NCBI RefSeq assembly: GCF_013385175.1
Contig: NZ_JABZEO010000014.1
Span: 28,889 to 92,888, forward strand
Direction of reading: 5' to 3'
Source of the DNA: Allochromatium humboldtianum
Lineage (GTDB): Bacteria > Pseudomonadota > Gammaproteobacteria > Chromatiales > Chromatiaceae
DNA: 64,000 nucleotides
The first letter of the stretch is position 1, and each line of letters starts with the position of its first letter. The notes under the pieces are model-generated. The model was not told the DNA's origin, searched no databases, and saw only the letters and a program-made list of their open reading frames with translations. Positions 46,977-56,768 of this stretch are shown here, in pieces. A program made the position numbers and the translations under genes.

Positions 46977-47136
46977 CGTTTGGCCCTTCGGCCAGGCCGT
47001 TTACTTCGTTGGAAGAGGCGCGCCGATCCGTCCACACACGCGCCGTCACAGATGACTGGGTGCCCGTTGACTCGGGTTGTCGCCTGGGGCGCGTGGAGGT
47101 CCAACCCAACCATTTCAGATTCAGGAAGCGAAGATC

Positions 47137-47880
47137 GTGAGCAACGTCACCATGCGCCAGATGCTGGAGGCCGGAGTCCATTTCGGCCACCAGACCCGTT
47201 ACTGGAACCCCAAGATGGGGGCCTTCATCTTCGGGCAGCGCAACAAGATCCACATCGTCAACCTCGAAAAGACCCTGCCGCTCTACCAGGATGCCGTGAA
47301 CTTCATGGGCACCCTGGCCGCCAACGGCGGCAAGATCCTGTTCGTCGGCACCAAGCGCGCCGCGCGCGATGCCATCCGCGAAGAGGCCGAGCGTTGCGGC
47401 ATGCCCTTCGTCAACCACCGCTGGCTCGGCGGCATGCTCACCAACTTCAAGACCATCCGTCAGTCGGTCAAGCGTCTGAAGGATCTGGAGGCCATGTTCG
47501 AGAGCGGCACCATCGAGCGCTTCAACAAGAAGGAAGCTCTGGGTCTGTCGCGCGAGCGTGAAAAGCTCGAACTGAGCCTCGGCGGCATCAAGAACATGGA
47601 CGGCCTGCCGGATGCCATGTTCGTCATCGATGTCGGTCACGAGAAGATCGCCGTGACCGAAGCCAACAAGCTCGGCATCCCGGTCATCGGCGTGGTCGAC
47701 ACCAACAACGATCCAAGCAACGTCGACTACGTCATCCCCGGCAACGACGACGCCATCCGTGCCGTGCGTCTCTACATCGCCGGCGCCGCCGATGCCATCC
47801 TCGACGGTCGCAGCACCGCCGCCGCCATGGTCGGCCGTGGCGCGGGCTCCATCCAGGACGAGGCCCAGGCCGAGGCGTGA
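47137..47880 (+). CDS. rpsB: 30S ribosomal protein S2
   Basis: Ribosomal protein of the small subunit. GTG 47137 (then [20 protein letters not shown]) is the family start; 20 codons of open frame precede it. 247 residues; the body includes [42 protein letters not shown] and [36 protein letters not shown]. It is the first gene of the run rpsB-tsf-pyrH-frr and lies behind a long leader with a terminator-like hairpin. Confidence 0.98.
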   Translation: MSNVTMRQMLEAGVHFGHQTRYWNPKMGAFIFGQRNKIHIVNLEKTLPLYQDAVNFMGTLAANGGKILFVGTKRAARDAIREEAERCGMPFVNHRWLGGMLTNFKTIRQSVKRLKDLEAMFESGTIERFNKKEALGLSREREKLELSLGGIKNMDGLPDAMFVIDVGHEKIAVTEANKLGIPVIGVVDTNNDPSNVDYVIPGNDDAIRAVRLYIAGAADAILDGRSTAAAMVGRGAGSIQDEAQAEA

Positions 47881-47886
47881 TCGCCC

Positions 47887-47917
47887 GCGCGCCCCGCTCC
47901 GAGCGGACGGGGCGCGC
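47887..47917 (+). terminator. GC-only hairpin between rpsB and tsf
   Basis: GCGCGCCCCG (47887-47896) pairs perfectly with CGGGGCGCGC (47908-47917), a 10-bp stem of G and C only with an 11-base loop that can add further pairs. It starts seven bases after the rpsB stop. No T-run follows. In E. coli a comparable structure between rpsB and tsf lowers read-through. Confidence 0.6.
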
Positions 47918-48021
47918 CGCCTGTCTCAGCCGATCCAGTTTTGCGAGACGCCGCCCGGCGCGGCGGCGCTTCATATCCGAATTCAAGCAGACCCCGAGCG
48001 GGTCGACGAGGTGTTCTAGTC

Positions 48022-48903
48022 ATGGCGATTACAGCCGCATTGGTCAAGGAACTGCGCGAGCGCACCGGCGCCGGCATGATGGAGTGCAAGGCCGCGCTCG
48101 TGGAAGCCAACGGAGACATCGAGGCCGCCATCGAGGCCATGCGCAAGTCCGGTCAGGCCAAGGCCGCCAAGAAGTCCGGGCGCACCGCCGCCGAGGGCGT
48201 GGTCATGATCCAGACCGCCGCCGACGGTAAGAACGGCGTCATGGTCGAGATCAACTGCGAGACCGATTTCGTGGCCAAGGACTCCAACTTCCTGGAGTTC
48301 GCCGAGGCCGTCACGGCCGCCGCGCTCAACAGCAGCGTGGCCGATGCCGAGGCGCTGGCCGGTCAGACCCTGGCCGACGGCAACACGGTCGATGCCGCCC
48401 GTGAGGCCCTGATCGCCAAGATCGGCGAGAACATCCAGGTGCGTCGTCTGGTGCGCTTCGACGGCGCCGAGGGTGTGCTCCACAGCTATCGTCACGGCGT
48501 TCGCATCGGCGTGGTGGTCGAACTGGTCGGCGGCGACGAGACGCTCGGCCGCGACATCGCCATGCACATCGCTGCCAGCAACCCCATGTGCCTCAGCGCC
48601 GATCAGGTGCCGGCCGCGACCCTGGACAAGGAGCGCGAGATCTTCAAGGCCCAGGCGCTCGACAGCGGCAAGCCCGAGGCGATCGTCGAGAAGATGATCG
48701 AAGGCCGGGTGCGCAAGTTCCTCGAAGAAGTCACCCTGCTCGGTCAGCCCTTCGTCAAGAACCCCGACCAGACCGTCGCCCAACTGCTCAAGCAGGCCGG
48801 CGCCGAGGTGCGTCGCTTCACGCGCCTGGAAGTCGGCGAGGGCATCGAGAAGAAGGTCGAGAACTTCGCCGAAGAGGTCATGGCGCAGGTTCGCGGCAAC
48901 TGA
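48022..48903 (+). CDS. tsf: translation elongation factor Ts
   Basis: Nucleotide exchange factor for EF-Tu. 293 residues from ATG 48022 ([29 protein letters not shown]). The N-terminal UBA-like domain has TGAGMMDCK-like residues and the core has [15 protein letters not shown], the EF-Tu contact. The open frame upstream (to 47941) is not conserved. It is separated from rpsB by 141 bases carrying a strong hairpin, and followed by pyrH. Confidence 0.98.
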   Translation: MAITAALVKELRERTGAGMMECKAALVEANGDIEAAIEAMRKSGQAKAAKKSGRTAAEGVVMIQTAADGKNGVMVEINCETDFVAKDSNFLEFAEAVTAAALNSSVADAEALAGQTLADGNTVDAAREALIAKIGENIQVRRLVRFDGAEGVLHSYRHGVRIGVVVELVGGDETLGRDIAMHIAASNPMCLSADQVPAATLDKEREIFKAQALDSGKPEAIVEKMIEGRVRKFLEEVTLLGQPFVKNPDQTVAQLLKQAGAEVRRFTRLEVGEGIEKKVENFAEEVMAQVRGN

Positions 48904-48957
48904 GCCATTGCTGTATCCTGCCGACCATCCGATCACATCACCACGAGGCCCGCGGCC

Positions 48958-49680
48958 ATGACGGCTCCCGCGTATCGACGCATCCTGCTCAAACTCAGTG
49001 GCGAGGCGCTGATGGGCGCGGGCGACCATGGCATCGATCCGGACGTCCTGGAACGGCTCGCGGGCGATGTGCGCGACCTGATCGCCTCGGGCGTGCAGGT
49101 GGCGCTGGTGATCGGGGGCGGCAACATCTTTCGCGGTGCGGGGCTGGCAAAGCGCGGCATGGATCGGGTCACGGGTGATCAGATCGGCATGCTGGCCACG
49201 GTGATGAACGCCCTGGCGATGCAGGACACGCTGGAGCGGATGTCGGTGCCGACGCGCGTGATGTCGGCGCTCAATATCCACCAAGTCTGCGAGGACTACA
49301 TCCGCCGCCGCGCCGTGCGTCATCTGGAGAAGGGGCGCGTGGTGATCTTCGCCGCCGGCACCGGCAACCCCTTCTTCACCACCGACTCGGCGGCCAGTCT
49401 GCGCGCCATCGAGATCGGCGCCGACCTACTGATCAAGGCCACCAAGGTCGACGGGGTCTATTCCGCCGATCCGGTGAAGGAGCCGGGCGCCGTCTTCTAT
49501 CCCCGACTCAGCTATGATCAGGCGCTGCGCGAGAATCTCGGGGTGATGGACGCCACCGCCATCGTGCTGTGCCGGGATCACGCCATGCCCCTGCGGGTCA
49601 TGAACATCAACGAACCGAACGCCCTGCCCCGCCTCCTGGCCGGCGAGGACGTCGGTTCACTGGTCGTAAGCGGAAACTGA
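48958..49680 (+). CDS. pyrH: UMP kinase
   Basis: Phosphorylates UMP to UDP. The 240-residue protein has the amino-acid-kinase fold with [15 protein letters not shown] at the N-terminus, [17 protein letters not shown], and [25 protein letters not shown]. The sequence matches bacterial PyrH throughout. It lies between tsf and frr; frr starts four bases after the stop, so they are probably coupled. Confidence 0.98.
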   Translation: MTAPAYRRILLKLSGEALMGAGDHGIDPDVLERLAGDVRDLIASGVQVALVIGGGNIFRGAGLAKRGMDRVTGDQIGMLATVMNALAMQDTLERMSVPTRVMSALNIHQVCEDYIRRRAVRHLEKGRVVIFAAGTGNPFFTTDSAASLRAIEIGADLLIKATKVDGVYSADPVKEPGAVFYPRLSYDQALRENLGVMDATAIVLCRDHAMPLRVMNINEPNALPRLLAGEDVGSLVVSGN

Positions 49681-49684
49681 CATC

Positions 49685-50242
49685 ATGATCGACGATATCA
49701 AGCAAGACGCCGCCGAGCGCATGGCCAAGAGTGTCGAGTCGCTCACCCACGAACTGGCCAAGATCCGCACCGGTCGCGCCCATCCGTCGCTGCTCGACCA
49801 CATCATGGTCTCCTACTACGGGCAGGACGTGCCGATCCGCCAGGTCGCCAACATCAACGCCGAGGATGCGCGCACCCTGCTGGTGACGCCCTGGGAGCGC
49901 AACATGGTGCAGGCGATCGAGAAGGCGATCATGCAGTCCGACCTCGGACTCAACCCCAACACCGCCGGCACCGCCATCCGCGTGCCCATGCCGCCGCTGA
50001 CCGAAGAGCGCCGACGCGATCTGATCAAGGTCGCGCGCAACGAGGCCGAGCAGGCGCGCGTGGCGGTGCGCAACATCCGCCGCGACGCCAATCACGATCT
50101 CAAGGAACTGGTCAAGGACAAGATGATCTCCGAGGACGACGAGCGGCGCGGTCAGGAGATCGTGCAGAAGCTCACCGACCAGTACGTCAAGGAAGTCGAC
50201 GCGGTGCTGGCCGAGAAGGAACAGGACTTGATGTCCATCTGA
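49685..50242 (+). CDS. frr: ribosome recycling factor
   Basis: Splits ribosomes after termination together with EF-G. 185 residues, beginning [20 protein letters not shown] and ending [17 protein letters not shown]. The long three-helix bundle is visible in the charged repeats ([21 protein letters not shown] and [31 protein letters not shown]). It follows pyrH by four bases and precedes uppS. Confidence 0.98.
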   Translation: MIDDIKQDAAERMAKSVESLTHELAKIRTGRAHPSLLDHIMVSYYGQDVPIRQVANINAEDARTLLVTPWERNMVQAIEKAIMQSDLGLNPNTAGTAIRVPMPPLTEERRRDLIKVARNEAEQARVAVRNIRRDANHDLKELVKDKMISEDDERRGQEIVQKLTDQYVKEVDAVLAEKEQDLMSI

Positions 50243-50281
50243 TGCCGAAGTTCGCTCGCCTAGAACGCCATTCGATGCCTT

Positions 50282-51073
50282 GTGGATACTGAATCCGACG
50301 TCGCTCCGGAACGCACGCCCGATCCGCGCATGCCCCGGCATGTCGCCATCATCATGGACGGCAACGGGCGCTGGGCCAAGCAGCGCGGCCTGCCGCGCAC
50401 GGCCGGTCATCGCGAGGGCGTCAAGAGTGTGCGTGCCGTGGTCGAGGAGAGCGTGCGCCGGGGCGTCGAGACCCTGACGCTCTTCGCCTTCAGCAGCGAG
50501 AACTGGCGCCGCCCGCGCACCGAGGTCAACATCCTCATGGAGCTGTTCATGGCCGCCCTGCGCAGCGAGGCGCGACGGCTGAACGAGAACGGGGTCTGTC
50601 TGCGCATCATCGGTGAGCGCGGCGCTTTTCCCGAGAAGCTCCAGCACCGCATCGCCGAGGCCGAGGCGCTGACCGCCGACAATACCAAGCTCAATCTCCA
50701 GGTCGCGGCCAATTACGGTGGACGCTGGGACATCATGCAGGCCGCTCGGCAACTGGCCCTGGACGTCCAGGCCGGCCGGCTCGACCCGTCCCAGATCGAC
50801 GAGCGGCAACTGGCCGACCGCCTCTCCTTCCCCGACCTACCCGAGCCGGATCTATTCATCCGCACCGGAGGCGAACAGCGTTTGAGTAACTTCGTGCTCT
50901 GGCAATCGGCCTATGCCGAACTCTATTTCTCCGGCGTGCTCTGGCCGGACTTCGATGCCGCCGCCTATGGTCAGGCGCTGGACGACTATGCCAGGCGTCA
51001 GCGGCGTTTCGGACTCACCGGCGATCAGGTCGAGCAGACGACTCCAGCCCTGGTGGATTCCTGTGTCGGATAA
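50282..51073 (+). CDS. uppS: undecaprenyl diphosphate synthase
   Basis: Makes the lipid carrier for peptidoglycan and O-antigen. 263 residues from GTG 50282; a later ATG at 50330 is another possible start, directly before the conserved block. PRHVAIIMDGNGRWAKQRGLPRTAGH holds the catalytic Asp, FAFSSENWRRP the substrate site and DLFIRTGGEQRLSNFVLWQSAYAELYF the diphosphate-binding Arg. Its stop overlaps the start of cdsA by 11 bases. Confidence 0.96.
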   Translation: MDTESDVAPERTPDPRMPRHVAIIMDGNGRWAKQRGLPRTAGHREGVKSVRAVVEESVRRGVETLTLFAFSSENWRRPRTEVNILMELFMAALRSEARRLNENGVCLRIIGERGAFPEKLQHRIAEAEALTADNTKLNLQVAANYGGRWDIMQAARQLALDVQAGRLDPSQIDERQLADRLSFPDLPEPDLFIRTGGEQRLSNFVLWQSAYAELYFSGVLWPDFDAAAYGQALDDYARRQRRFGLTGDQVEQTTPALVDSCVG

Positions 51074-51905
51074 CATCTCGCCCGCTGCGAACAATCTGCG
51101 CCGCCGCGCCCAGACCGTGCTCTGGCTCGCGCCGCTCGTGGTCGGGGCCGTGCTCCTGTTGCCGACCTGGGCCTTTGCGGTCTTTCTGGGTGCGGCCATG
51201 CTCATTGCGGCCTGGGAGTGGTGTGGTCTGGCCGGCATCGATGGACAGGCCGCGCGCCGGTTCTATCTGGCGTTCATCGCCGCCACGCTGGCCGCGCTCT
51301 GGCACTGGTCCGAGTCGAGCTGGCCGCCCCTGCTCCTGGCGAGCCTGATCTGGTGGATCGGACAGAGCCTGACCATTCCACGCATCCAGCGCATCGAGCC
51401 GGTCGAGGGGCCGCGTCCCCTGCTGCTGATCAGCGGACTGCTGATCCTGGCCTCGACCTGGGTGGCCCTGCTGAGCCTGCATCGAATCGCGGAACTCGGT
51501 CCAGGACTGGTGTTCTCGCTGTTGATCCTGATGGCGACGGCTGATTCGACGGCCTATTTCGTCGGACGGCGCTGGGGCCGAACCAAGCTGGCTCCAGCGG
51601 TCAGTCCTGGCAAGACTCGGGCTGGCGCCTATGGCGCCCTGGCCGGAGCGGCGCTGGTCGGCTTGTTCGTGGCCGGCTGGCTCGGACTGGCTCCGCTGGG
51701 CGTGCTGTTCGTCGTGATCCTGTGCATACTGGTCGCCATGCTGTCGATCATCGGCGATCTCTACGAAAGCCTGCTCAAACGCCGGCGTCAACTCAAGGAT
51801 TCGAGCCGACTCTTGCCCGGCCATGGCGGTCTGCTCGATCGCATCGACAGCCTGACCGCGGCCGCCCCACTCTATGCCCTGGGCATGACCTGGGCCTTGA
51901 CTTGA
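51063..51905 (+). CDS. cdsA: phosphatidate cytidylyltransferase
   Basis: Makes CDP-diacylglycerol for phospholipid synthesis. The 280-residue product starts at GTG 51063, inside the end of uppS; the frame is open further upstream but not conserved. It has about eight membrane helices and the CdsA signature [28 protein letters not shown], then [37 protein letters not shown] near the end. It is followed 14 bases later by dxr. Confidence 0.96.
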   Translation: MSDNISPAANNLRRRAQTVLWLAPLVVGAVLLLPTWAFAVFLGAAMLIAAWEWCGLAGIDGQAARRFYLAFIAATLAALWHWSESSWPPLLLASLIWWIGQSLTIPRIQRIEPVEGPRPLLLISGLLILASTWVALLSLHRIAELGPGLVFSLLILMATADSTAYFVGRRWGRTKLAPAVSPGKTRAGAYGALAGAALVGLFVAGWLGLAPLGVLFVVILCILVAMLSIIGDLYESLLKRRRQLKDSSRLLPGHGGLLDRIDSLTAAAPLYALGMTWALT

Positions 51906-51919
51906 CTGGAGTTAGGACA

Positions 51920-53107
51920 GTGATTGGCGTGACCGTACTCGGGGCCACCGGCTCCATCGGCGTCAGCACGCTCGACGTGCTGGCGCGTCATCCGGATCGT
52001 TTCCGCGCGGTGGCCCTCACCGCCAACACCGACGCCGAACGGCTGGCTGAGCAGTGTCGTCGGCATCGGCCCCAATATGCGGTGATGGTCGACCCCGAGG
52101 CGGCGCAGCGTCTGGGCGAGCTGCTGGCCGACATGCCCGAGCGTCCCGAGATCCTCACCGGCGTCGAGGGGCTCGAACAGGTCTCGGCCCTGCCCGAGGT
52201 CGGCTATGTGATGGCGGCCATCGTCGGTGCGGCCGGTCTGCGTCCGACTCTGGCCGCCGCACACGCCGGCAAGCGCGTGCTGCTGGCCAACAAGGAATCG
52301 CTGGTGGTCGCCGGGGCGCTGCTGATGCAGGCGGTGGCCGACAGCGGTGCTGAACTGCTGCCGATCGACAGCGAGCACAATGCCATCTTCCAGTGTCTGC
52401 CGCCGAACTTCAGCGATGGGCTGGACCGGGTCGGGGTGCGCCGTATTCTGCTGACGGCTTCGGGCGGTCCCTTCCGCGACTGGCCGCTCGAACGTCTGAC
52501 CTCGGTCACGCCCGAGCAGGCCTGCGCCCACCCGACCTGGGACATGGGACGCAAGATCTCGGTCGACTCAGCGACCATGATGAACAAGGGTCTGGAGGTC
52601 ATCGAGGCCTGCTGGCTGTTCGGCACAGATACCGATCATGTGCAGGTCGTCGTCCATCCGCAGAGCGTCATCCATTCGCTGGTGCAGTATGACGATGGCT
52701 CGGTGCTGGCCCAGCTCGGCAATCCCGACATGCGCACCCCGATCGCGCACGCGATGGGTTGGCCGGAGCGGATCGATTCGGGCGTGACGCCGCTGGATCT
52801 GTTCGCCGTCGCTCGGCTGGACTTCCAGGAACCGGATTTCGCGCGTTTCCCCTGTCTGCGGTTGGCCTTCGAATCGGCGCGCGCCGGTGGTACGGCGCCC
52901 GCGGTGCTCAATGCGGCCAATGAGATCGCGGTCGCCGCCTTCCTCGATCGGCGCATCGACTTCCCCGGCATCGCCGCCGTGGTCGAAGGCACGCTGGAGG
53001 CGCTGCCGCGCGAGTCGGTCGAGGGACAGGGGCTGGAGTTCCTGCTCGACGTCGACCGGCGCGCGCGCGCGCAAGCCGAGCACTTGGTGCAGGCACGGGC
53101 AGGCTAA
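51920..53107 (+). CDS. dxr: 1-deoxy-D-xylulose 5-phosphate reductoisomerase
   Basis: Second step of the non-mevalonate isoprenoid pathway, also feeding bacteriochlorophyll and carotenoid synthesis. Started at GTG 51920 (then [13 protein letters not shown]), 395 residues. It has the NADPH motif GATGSIG, the ANKESLV block, the metal site in [15 protein letters not shown] and [14 protein letters not shown]. The frame is open upstream into cdsA. It ends the first conserved block; rseP follows only after a 2.2-kb accessory stretch. Confidence 0.97.
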   Translation: MIGVTVLGATGSIGVSTLDVLARHPDRFRAVALTANTDAERLAEQCRRHRPQYAVMVDPEAAQRLGELLADMPERPEILTGVEGLEQVSALPEVGYVMAAIVGAAGLRPTLAAAHAGKRVLLANKESLVVAGALLMQAVADSGAELLPIDSEHNAIFQCLPPNFSDGLDRVGVRRILLTASGGPFRDWPLERLTSVTPEQACAHPTWDMGRKISVDSATMMNKGLEVIEACWLFGTDTDHVQVVVHPQSVIHSLVQYDDGSVLAQLGNPDMRTPIAHAMGWPERIDSGVTPLDLFAVARLDFQEPDFARFPCLRLAFESARAGGTAPAVLNAANEIAVAAFLDRRIDFPGIAAVVEGTLEALPRESVEGQGLEFLLDVDRRARAQAEHLVQARAG

Positions 53108-53122
53108 CTATAGAAATGAACT

Positions 53123-53157
53123 CGGCGCATGAGCCTGGAATAACGGCTCATACGCCG
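53123..53157 (+). terminator. hairpin downstream of dxr
   Basis: CGGCGCATGAGCC (53123-53135) pairs with GGCTCATACGCCG (53145-53157) over 13 positions with one C-A mismatch and a 9-base loop. It begins 15 bases after the dxr stop. A weak T-rich tail (GGCTTAATC) follows. It probably ends the rpsB-dxr transcript and could also stop the small gene on the other strand. Confidence 0.6.
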
Positions 53158-53218
53158 GGCTTAATCATGCGCTATCGGCTCCAAACGCGGAGCAACCGCC
53201 GTCGAAACGGCAAGACGA

Positions 53219-53362
53219 TCAACCGCGATCAGCTTTTGGCTCCATGACCACGGGTGCGGGCGCCTCTGGCGCCGGCTCGTGCTTGGTGGTGCTGCAAGCC
53301 GAGAGGCCCAGCACGAGTACTGCGGCAACCATGGCGAGAACGGGACGATTTTTGTTGTTCAT
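53219..53362 (-). CDS. small lipoprotein (47 aa)
   Basis: Encodes a complete 47-residue protein starting MNNKNRPVLAMVAAVLVLGL, with the lipobox LSAC (Cys23), then a short Glu/Pro/Ala-rich tail (STTKHEPAPEAPAPVV). It has a typical basic start and hydrophobic core, so it should be lipidated and membrane-anchored. It is unrelated to the surrounding conserved genes and faces the other way. A perfect TTGACA -35 lies upstream. Proline/alanine tails occur in small envelope lipoproteins, but I cannot name a family. Confidence 0.7.
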   Translation of the reverse strand: MNNKNRPVLAMVAAVLVLGLSACSTTKHEPAPEAPAPVVMEPKADRG

Positions 53363-53478
53363 CTTTCGCGGCCTGTCGTTTGTTTAGGGTTCAGAAATTC
53401 AAGCGACTGAAAAGCGACTAGTATCAACGCATTACGACTGCTATCATCCAAGCGGACTCATCGAATTTCAGGGTTTTC

Positions 53479-53507
53479 AATATCTAATCTCGGCGCCTGA
53501 CTGTCAA
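53479..53507 (-). promoter_or_regulatory. promoter of the small lipoprotein gene
   Basis: On the minus strand TTGACA (53507-53502) is followed after 17 bases by GATATT (53484-53479), four of six matches to the -10. The expected leader to ATG 53362 is about 110 bases. The same stretch ends nine bases before the first possible start of the divergent L,D-transpeptidase gene. Confidence 0.5.
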
Positions 53508-53515
53508 GACAAAAG

Positions 53516-54388
53516 ATGGGGCAGACATTAATGACTGCGATGCATTCGAAGCACGGCTCGTCGACCGACTACAGCCTGATCAAGCGCAAGGATGTCCACG
53601 ACAACGAGACACGGAGGCTCAAGATCGGCACTTGTGTGCAGCCTCGACCGTCGGCTTCGTTGCCCTGGAATACGACGGGTATGGCTCTAAGCCTGTGTCT
53701 GAGCCTGCTGGGGACTGGTTGCGTCCCGATGCAGACAACGAAGGTGGACGATGCCGCGCATCTGCCCAACCCGTTGCTCGATGCTACGTATTCCAAGGAC
53801 GCGGATATCGCGTTCGTCATGGAAACGAGCACGGCCGGCGCGCGTAAGTCCGGGCAGGATCTCTTTGCGTCGGAGAGTGCCTCGCGCCGAACACGGGACA
53901 TGGCAGACTGGATCGTTCGCTCGAAAGACAACCTTGGCTTGCCGTTCGCGATCATCGATAAGGTCAACGCCAGGGTCTATGTGTTCGAAGCGGACGGAAA
54001 GCTCCACGGCGCCGCGCCTGTGCTGCTGGGTCTGGCGAAAGGCGATCACTCCGTTCCGGGCGTGGGTGACAAGCCGTTGTCGCGTATTCCGCCGGAAGAG
54101 CGGACGACGCCGGCGGGGCGTTTCGTCTCGCAAATGGGCCGCAATGCCAAGGGCAAGGAGATCCTCTGGCTCGACTATGAGCACTCTCTCTCGATGCATG
54201 CGGTCGTCAAGGGGGCGCCCAAGGATCGCCGGGCGGAACGCCTGGCCACGCCGACGCCGCTCGACAACCGTATTTCCTTCGGCTGCATCAATGTCCCAGT
54301 GGACTTCTTCGAGAGTGCGATACAAGGCAAATTCACGGGCAAGGGCGGAGTCGTTTACATCTTGCCGGAGACCAAGCCGTTGGGTTGA
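53516..54388 (+). CDS. L,D-transpeptidase (YkuD) family protein
   Basis: Cross-links peptidoglycan or attaches proteins to it. The catalytic domain occupies the second half: PFAIIDKVNARVYVFEADGKLHGAAPVLLGL, TTPAGRFVSQMG, SLSMHAVVKG with the motif His, and ISFGCINVPVDFF with the catalytic Cys. The N-terminal 55 residues are not family-like; a start near MALSLCLSLLGTGCVP would give a lipoprotein-type signal with a slightly irregular lipobox. The true start is therefore uncertain. It lies in the accessory block between dxr and rseP and is convergent with a secreted Cys-His-Asp protein. Confidence 0.85.
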   Translation: MGQTLMTAMHSKHGSSTDYSLIKRKDVHDNETRRLKIGTCVQPRPSASLPWNTTGMALSLCLSLLGTGCVPMQTTKVDDAAHLPNPLLDATYSKDADIAFVMETSTAGARKSGQDLFASESASRRTRDMADWIVRSKDNLGLPFAIIDKVNARVYVFEADGKLHGAAPVLLGLAKGDHSVPGVGDKPLSRIPPEERTTPAGRFVSQMGRNAKGKEILWLDYEHSLSMHAVVKGAPKDRRAERLATPTPLDNRISFGCINVPVDFFESAIQGKFTGKGGVVYILPETKPLG

Positions 54389-54400
54389 TCACGACCCGAA

Positions 54401-55129
54401 TCACGGCGTATGGCACAACTCATGGGTGAATAGCGGGGTGGGATTGAGATCCTTGAAAGGCGGTTCCCAGCCCTTCTTTTCCTCGATCCAGCTCTGCAAG
54501 GGCATGACCATCGGTAGATGGCCGTTGGGGCGATACCAGGAATCGACGCTCCAGGGGATGCCGCTTTCCTTGTCGATGATGACGGCCGTCCAGTGAACGG
54601 CGGTGAGACTCAAACGATTGCGCACCCTGGGCGTTGAGACCGTCCATTCGTTGAGTTCCCCGATATCCCGGAGGATACTCAGATAGGTGGTGGTATTGCT
54701 GGAGTTGTCGACGCAATCCATCCGTCCATCGAGTCCGGTTTCGAAATCATTGATGGCCAGGTCGTTGCCCAGCAACGGCTGGTATTTTTGTGCCAGCAAT
54801 TCCATTTGCTGGATGCCGATGCGCACACGTTGCAGTCGATCGTGAAGGCTCTTGCCCGAGCAGGTTGCGATGCTTCTTTTCAATCGGGCCATATCGTCAG
54901 GAGTGAACGTCATGATCTCTCGGCGCGAACACGACCAATTGAAGCAGATGCGCAGTTTTACGGTTCCGTTCGGGGCGATCACATACTTTGGCGGAAGCGG
55001 GTGCGACACTGAATGTTGAGCTTCGACAAGAAAATCCGTCAGTGACGAGGCCGCGCCAACGACATCGCCATGACTGACGAGCGTGGCGAAACAACTGATC
55101 ACGACGAGTCGGGAAGGCATCATCGGCAC
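54401..55129 (-). CDS. secreted protein of unknown family with possible Cys-His-Asp triad
   Basis: The 242-residue product has a signal peptide (MPSRLVVISCFATLVSHGDVVGA) and a mature domain that I do not recognise by name. Spaced residues suggest a transglutaminase- or cysteine-protease-like site: C139 in RMDCVDNSSN, H179 in AVHWTAVII and D196 in SVDSWYRPNG. This is the strand-separated order Cys, His, Asp of that fold. The rest includes a Cys pair (C62, C67). It is convergent with an L,D-transpeptidase, 12 bases apart, so both may act on the envelope. The enzymatic call is inference. Confidence 0.6.
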   Translation of the reverse strand: MPMMPSRLVVISCFATLVSHGDVVGAASSLTDFLVEAQHSVSHPLPPKYVIAPNGTVKLRICFNWSCSRREIMTFTPDDMARLKRSIATCSGKSLHDRLQRVRIGIQQMELLAQKYQPLLGNDLAINDFETGLDGRMDCVDNSSNTTTYLSILRDIGELNEWTVSTPRVRNRLSLTAVHWTAVIIDKESGIPWSVDSWYRPNGHLPMVMPLQSWIEEKKGWEPPFKDLNPTPLFTHELCHTP

Positions 55130-55318
55130 TGTGAAGTTTCACACATGGTCGCATTTGGACTCAGGCTTCGACGGGCAATCTTCGCCCATCACCGGCGTCG
55201 TGTAAATTCAGGCAGGCCATCGCCGATGAGACGCCGGATTCCAGGTTCCTCGACTCTGGCATTATGATGGCTCCATCCCCACCTGTTCATTCATTCGCAA
55301 ATCCGGCCCGACATCCCC

Positions 55319-56689
55319 ATGGACATGCTCTTCACCATCGCCTCCTTCCTGGTCGCCCTGGCGATCCTGATCACCGTGCATGAGTTCGGTCACTTCTGGG
55401 TGGCCCAAAAACTCGGCGTGAAGGTGCTGCGCTTCTCCATCGGCTTCGGCCGACCGCTGCTGAGCCGGCGCTTCGGGGCCGACCGGACCGAATACGTCGT
55501 GGCCGCGATCCCGCTCGGCGGCTATGTCAAGATGCTCGACGAGCGCGAGAGCGAGGAACCGATCCCAGAGGCCGAACTCGAGCGCGCCTTCAACCGTCAG
55601 GCGCTCTGGAAACGCTCGGCGATCGTGGTCGCCGGCCCGCTGTTCAACCTGATGTTCGCCGTGCTCGCCTATTGGGGGATCTTCATGGCCGGCGACACCG
55701 GACTCAAGCCCATCGTCGGCACGGTCGAACCCGAGTCGGTCGCCGCCGCGGCCGGCTTCCGCCCCGGCGACGAACTGCTGGCGGTCGGCGAGCGCCCGGC
55801 CCAGAGCTGGGAGAACGCCCTGCTCGCCCTGACGGTCGCCTCGATGGACGGCAACGATCTGGTCGTCCAGGTCCGCGACGAATCCAATCAGTTGCGCGAC
55901 CGCTTGATCCCGCGTGAGTCCATCGCCGGATTGAGCGACGAACCCGATCTGCTCGCACGCCTCGGCGTCACGCCACGCCGCCCGACGATCCCGGCCGTGA
56001 TCGGCGAGATCCTGCCCGGCGAGCCGGCCGAACGCGCAGGTCTTCAGGTCGGCGACCGCGTGATCGCTGCCGACGGCACGCCGATCGGCTCCTGGCGCGA
56101 ACTGGTGGATCTGGTACGCGACCGGCCCGAGACCCCGATCGCCCTCGACATCGAGCGCCCGGACACCGGACTCCAGCGGCTCGAACTCATCCCGCGCGCC
56201 ATGGACGCCGACGGCCGAACGGTCGGGCGCATCGGCGCCGGCGTCGAGGCACGCGAGGATCTCATGGAGGACTATCTGGTGCGCGTCAGTCACGGTCCCG
56301 TCGAGTCGCTCGGGCTGGCCTTCGACAAGACCTACGAGATGAGCGCCCTGATGCTGCGCGTCATGGGCCGGATGCTGATCGGCGAGGCCTCGATCCACAA
56401 CCTGAGCGGTCCGATCAGCATCGCCGAGACCGCCGGACGCACCGCCAGCTATGGTCTCGACTCCTTCGTCAAGTTCCTGGCCGTCGTCAGCATCAGTCTG
56501 GGCATCCTCAACCTGCTGCCGATCCCGGTGCTCGACGGCGGACACCTGATGTTCTATCTGGTCGAGTGGATCAAGGGCAGTCCGGTGTCCGAGGAAGCCA
56601 TGATCCAGGGCCAGAAGGTCGGTTTCCTGCTGCTGGCGGCGCTCATGACGCTCGCCTTCTACGTCGACCTGTCGCGACTATTGGGCTAA
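55319..56689 (+). CDS. rseP: RIP zinc metalloprotease RseP
   Basis: Site-2 protease that cleaves RseA in the envelope stress response. 456 residues; the zinc motif HEFGH (H21, H25) sits in the first membrane helix, and LDGGH supplies the third zinc ligand near residue 400. Two PDZ domains lie between ([27 protein letters not shown] and [28 protein letters not shown]). The last two helices are present. ATG 55325 is an alternative start. It leads the envelope block rseP-bamA-skp-lpxD-fabZ-lpxA-lpxB. Confidence 0.97.
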   Translation: MDMLFTIASFLVALAILITVHEFGHFWVAQKLGVKVLRFSIGFGRPLLSRRFGADRTEYVVAAIPLGGYVKMLDERESEEPIPEAELERAFNRQALWKRSAIVVAGPLFNLMFAVLAYWGIFMAGDTGLKPIVGTVEPESVAAAAGFRPGDELLAVGERPAQSWENALLALTVASMDGNDLVVQVRDESNQLRDRLIPRESIAGLSDEPDLLARLGVTPRRPTIPAVIGEILPGEPAERAGLQVGDRVIAADGTPIGSWRELVDLVRDRPETPIALDIERPDTGLQRLELIPRAMDADGRTVGRIGAGVEAREDLMEDYLVRVSHGPVESLGLAFDKTYEMSALMLRVMGRMLIGEASIHNLSGPISIAETAGRTASYGLDSFVKFLAVVSISLGILNLLPIPVLDGGHLMFYLVEWIKGSPVSEEAMIQGQKVGFLLLAALMTLAFYVDLSRLLG

Positions 56690-56710
56690 CCCGAGCGCAT
56701 CCCTTATACT
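56681..56710 (+). promoter_or_regulatory. candidate promoter of bamA
   Basis: TTGGGC (56681-56686) and TATACT (56705-56710), 18 bases apart, form a moderately good promoter at the end of rseP, 58 bases before the bamA start. It does not match the sigma-E pattern. Read-through from rseP is also expected. Confidence 0.35.
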
Positions 56711-56768
56711 AGCGCGCCTTGGATGCCGGCCGCCCGGCACATCCGGCTTCAATTCAGGGGAAACCGTC

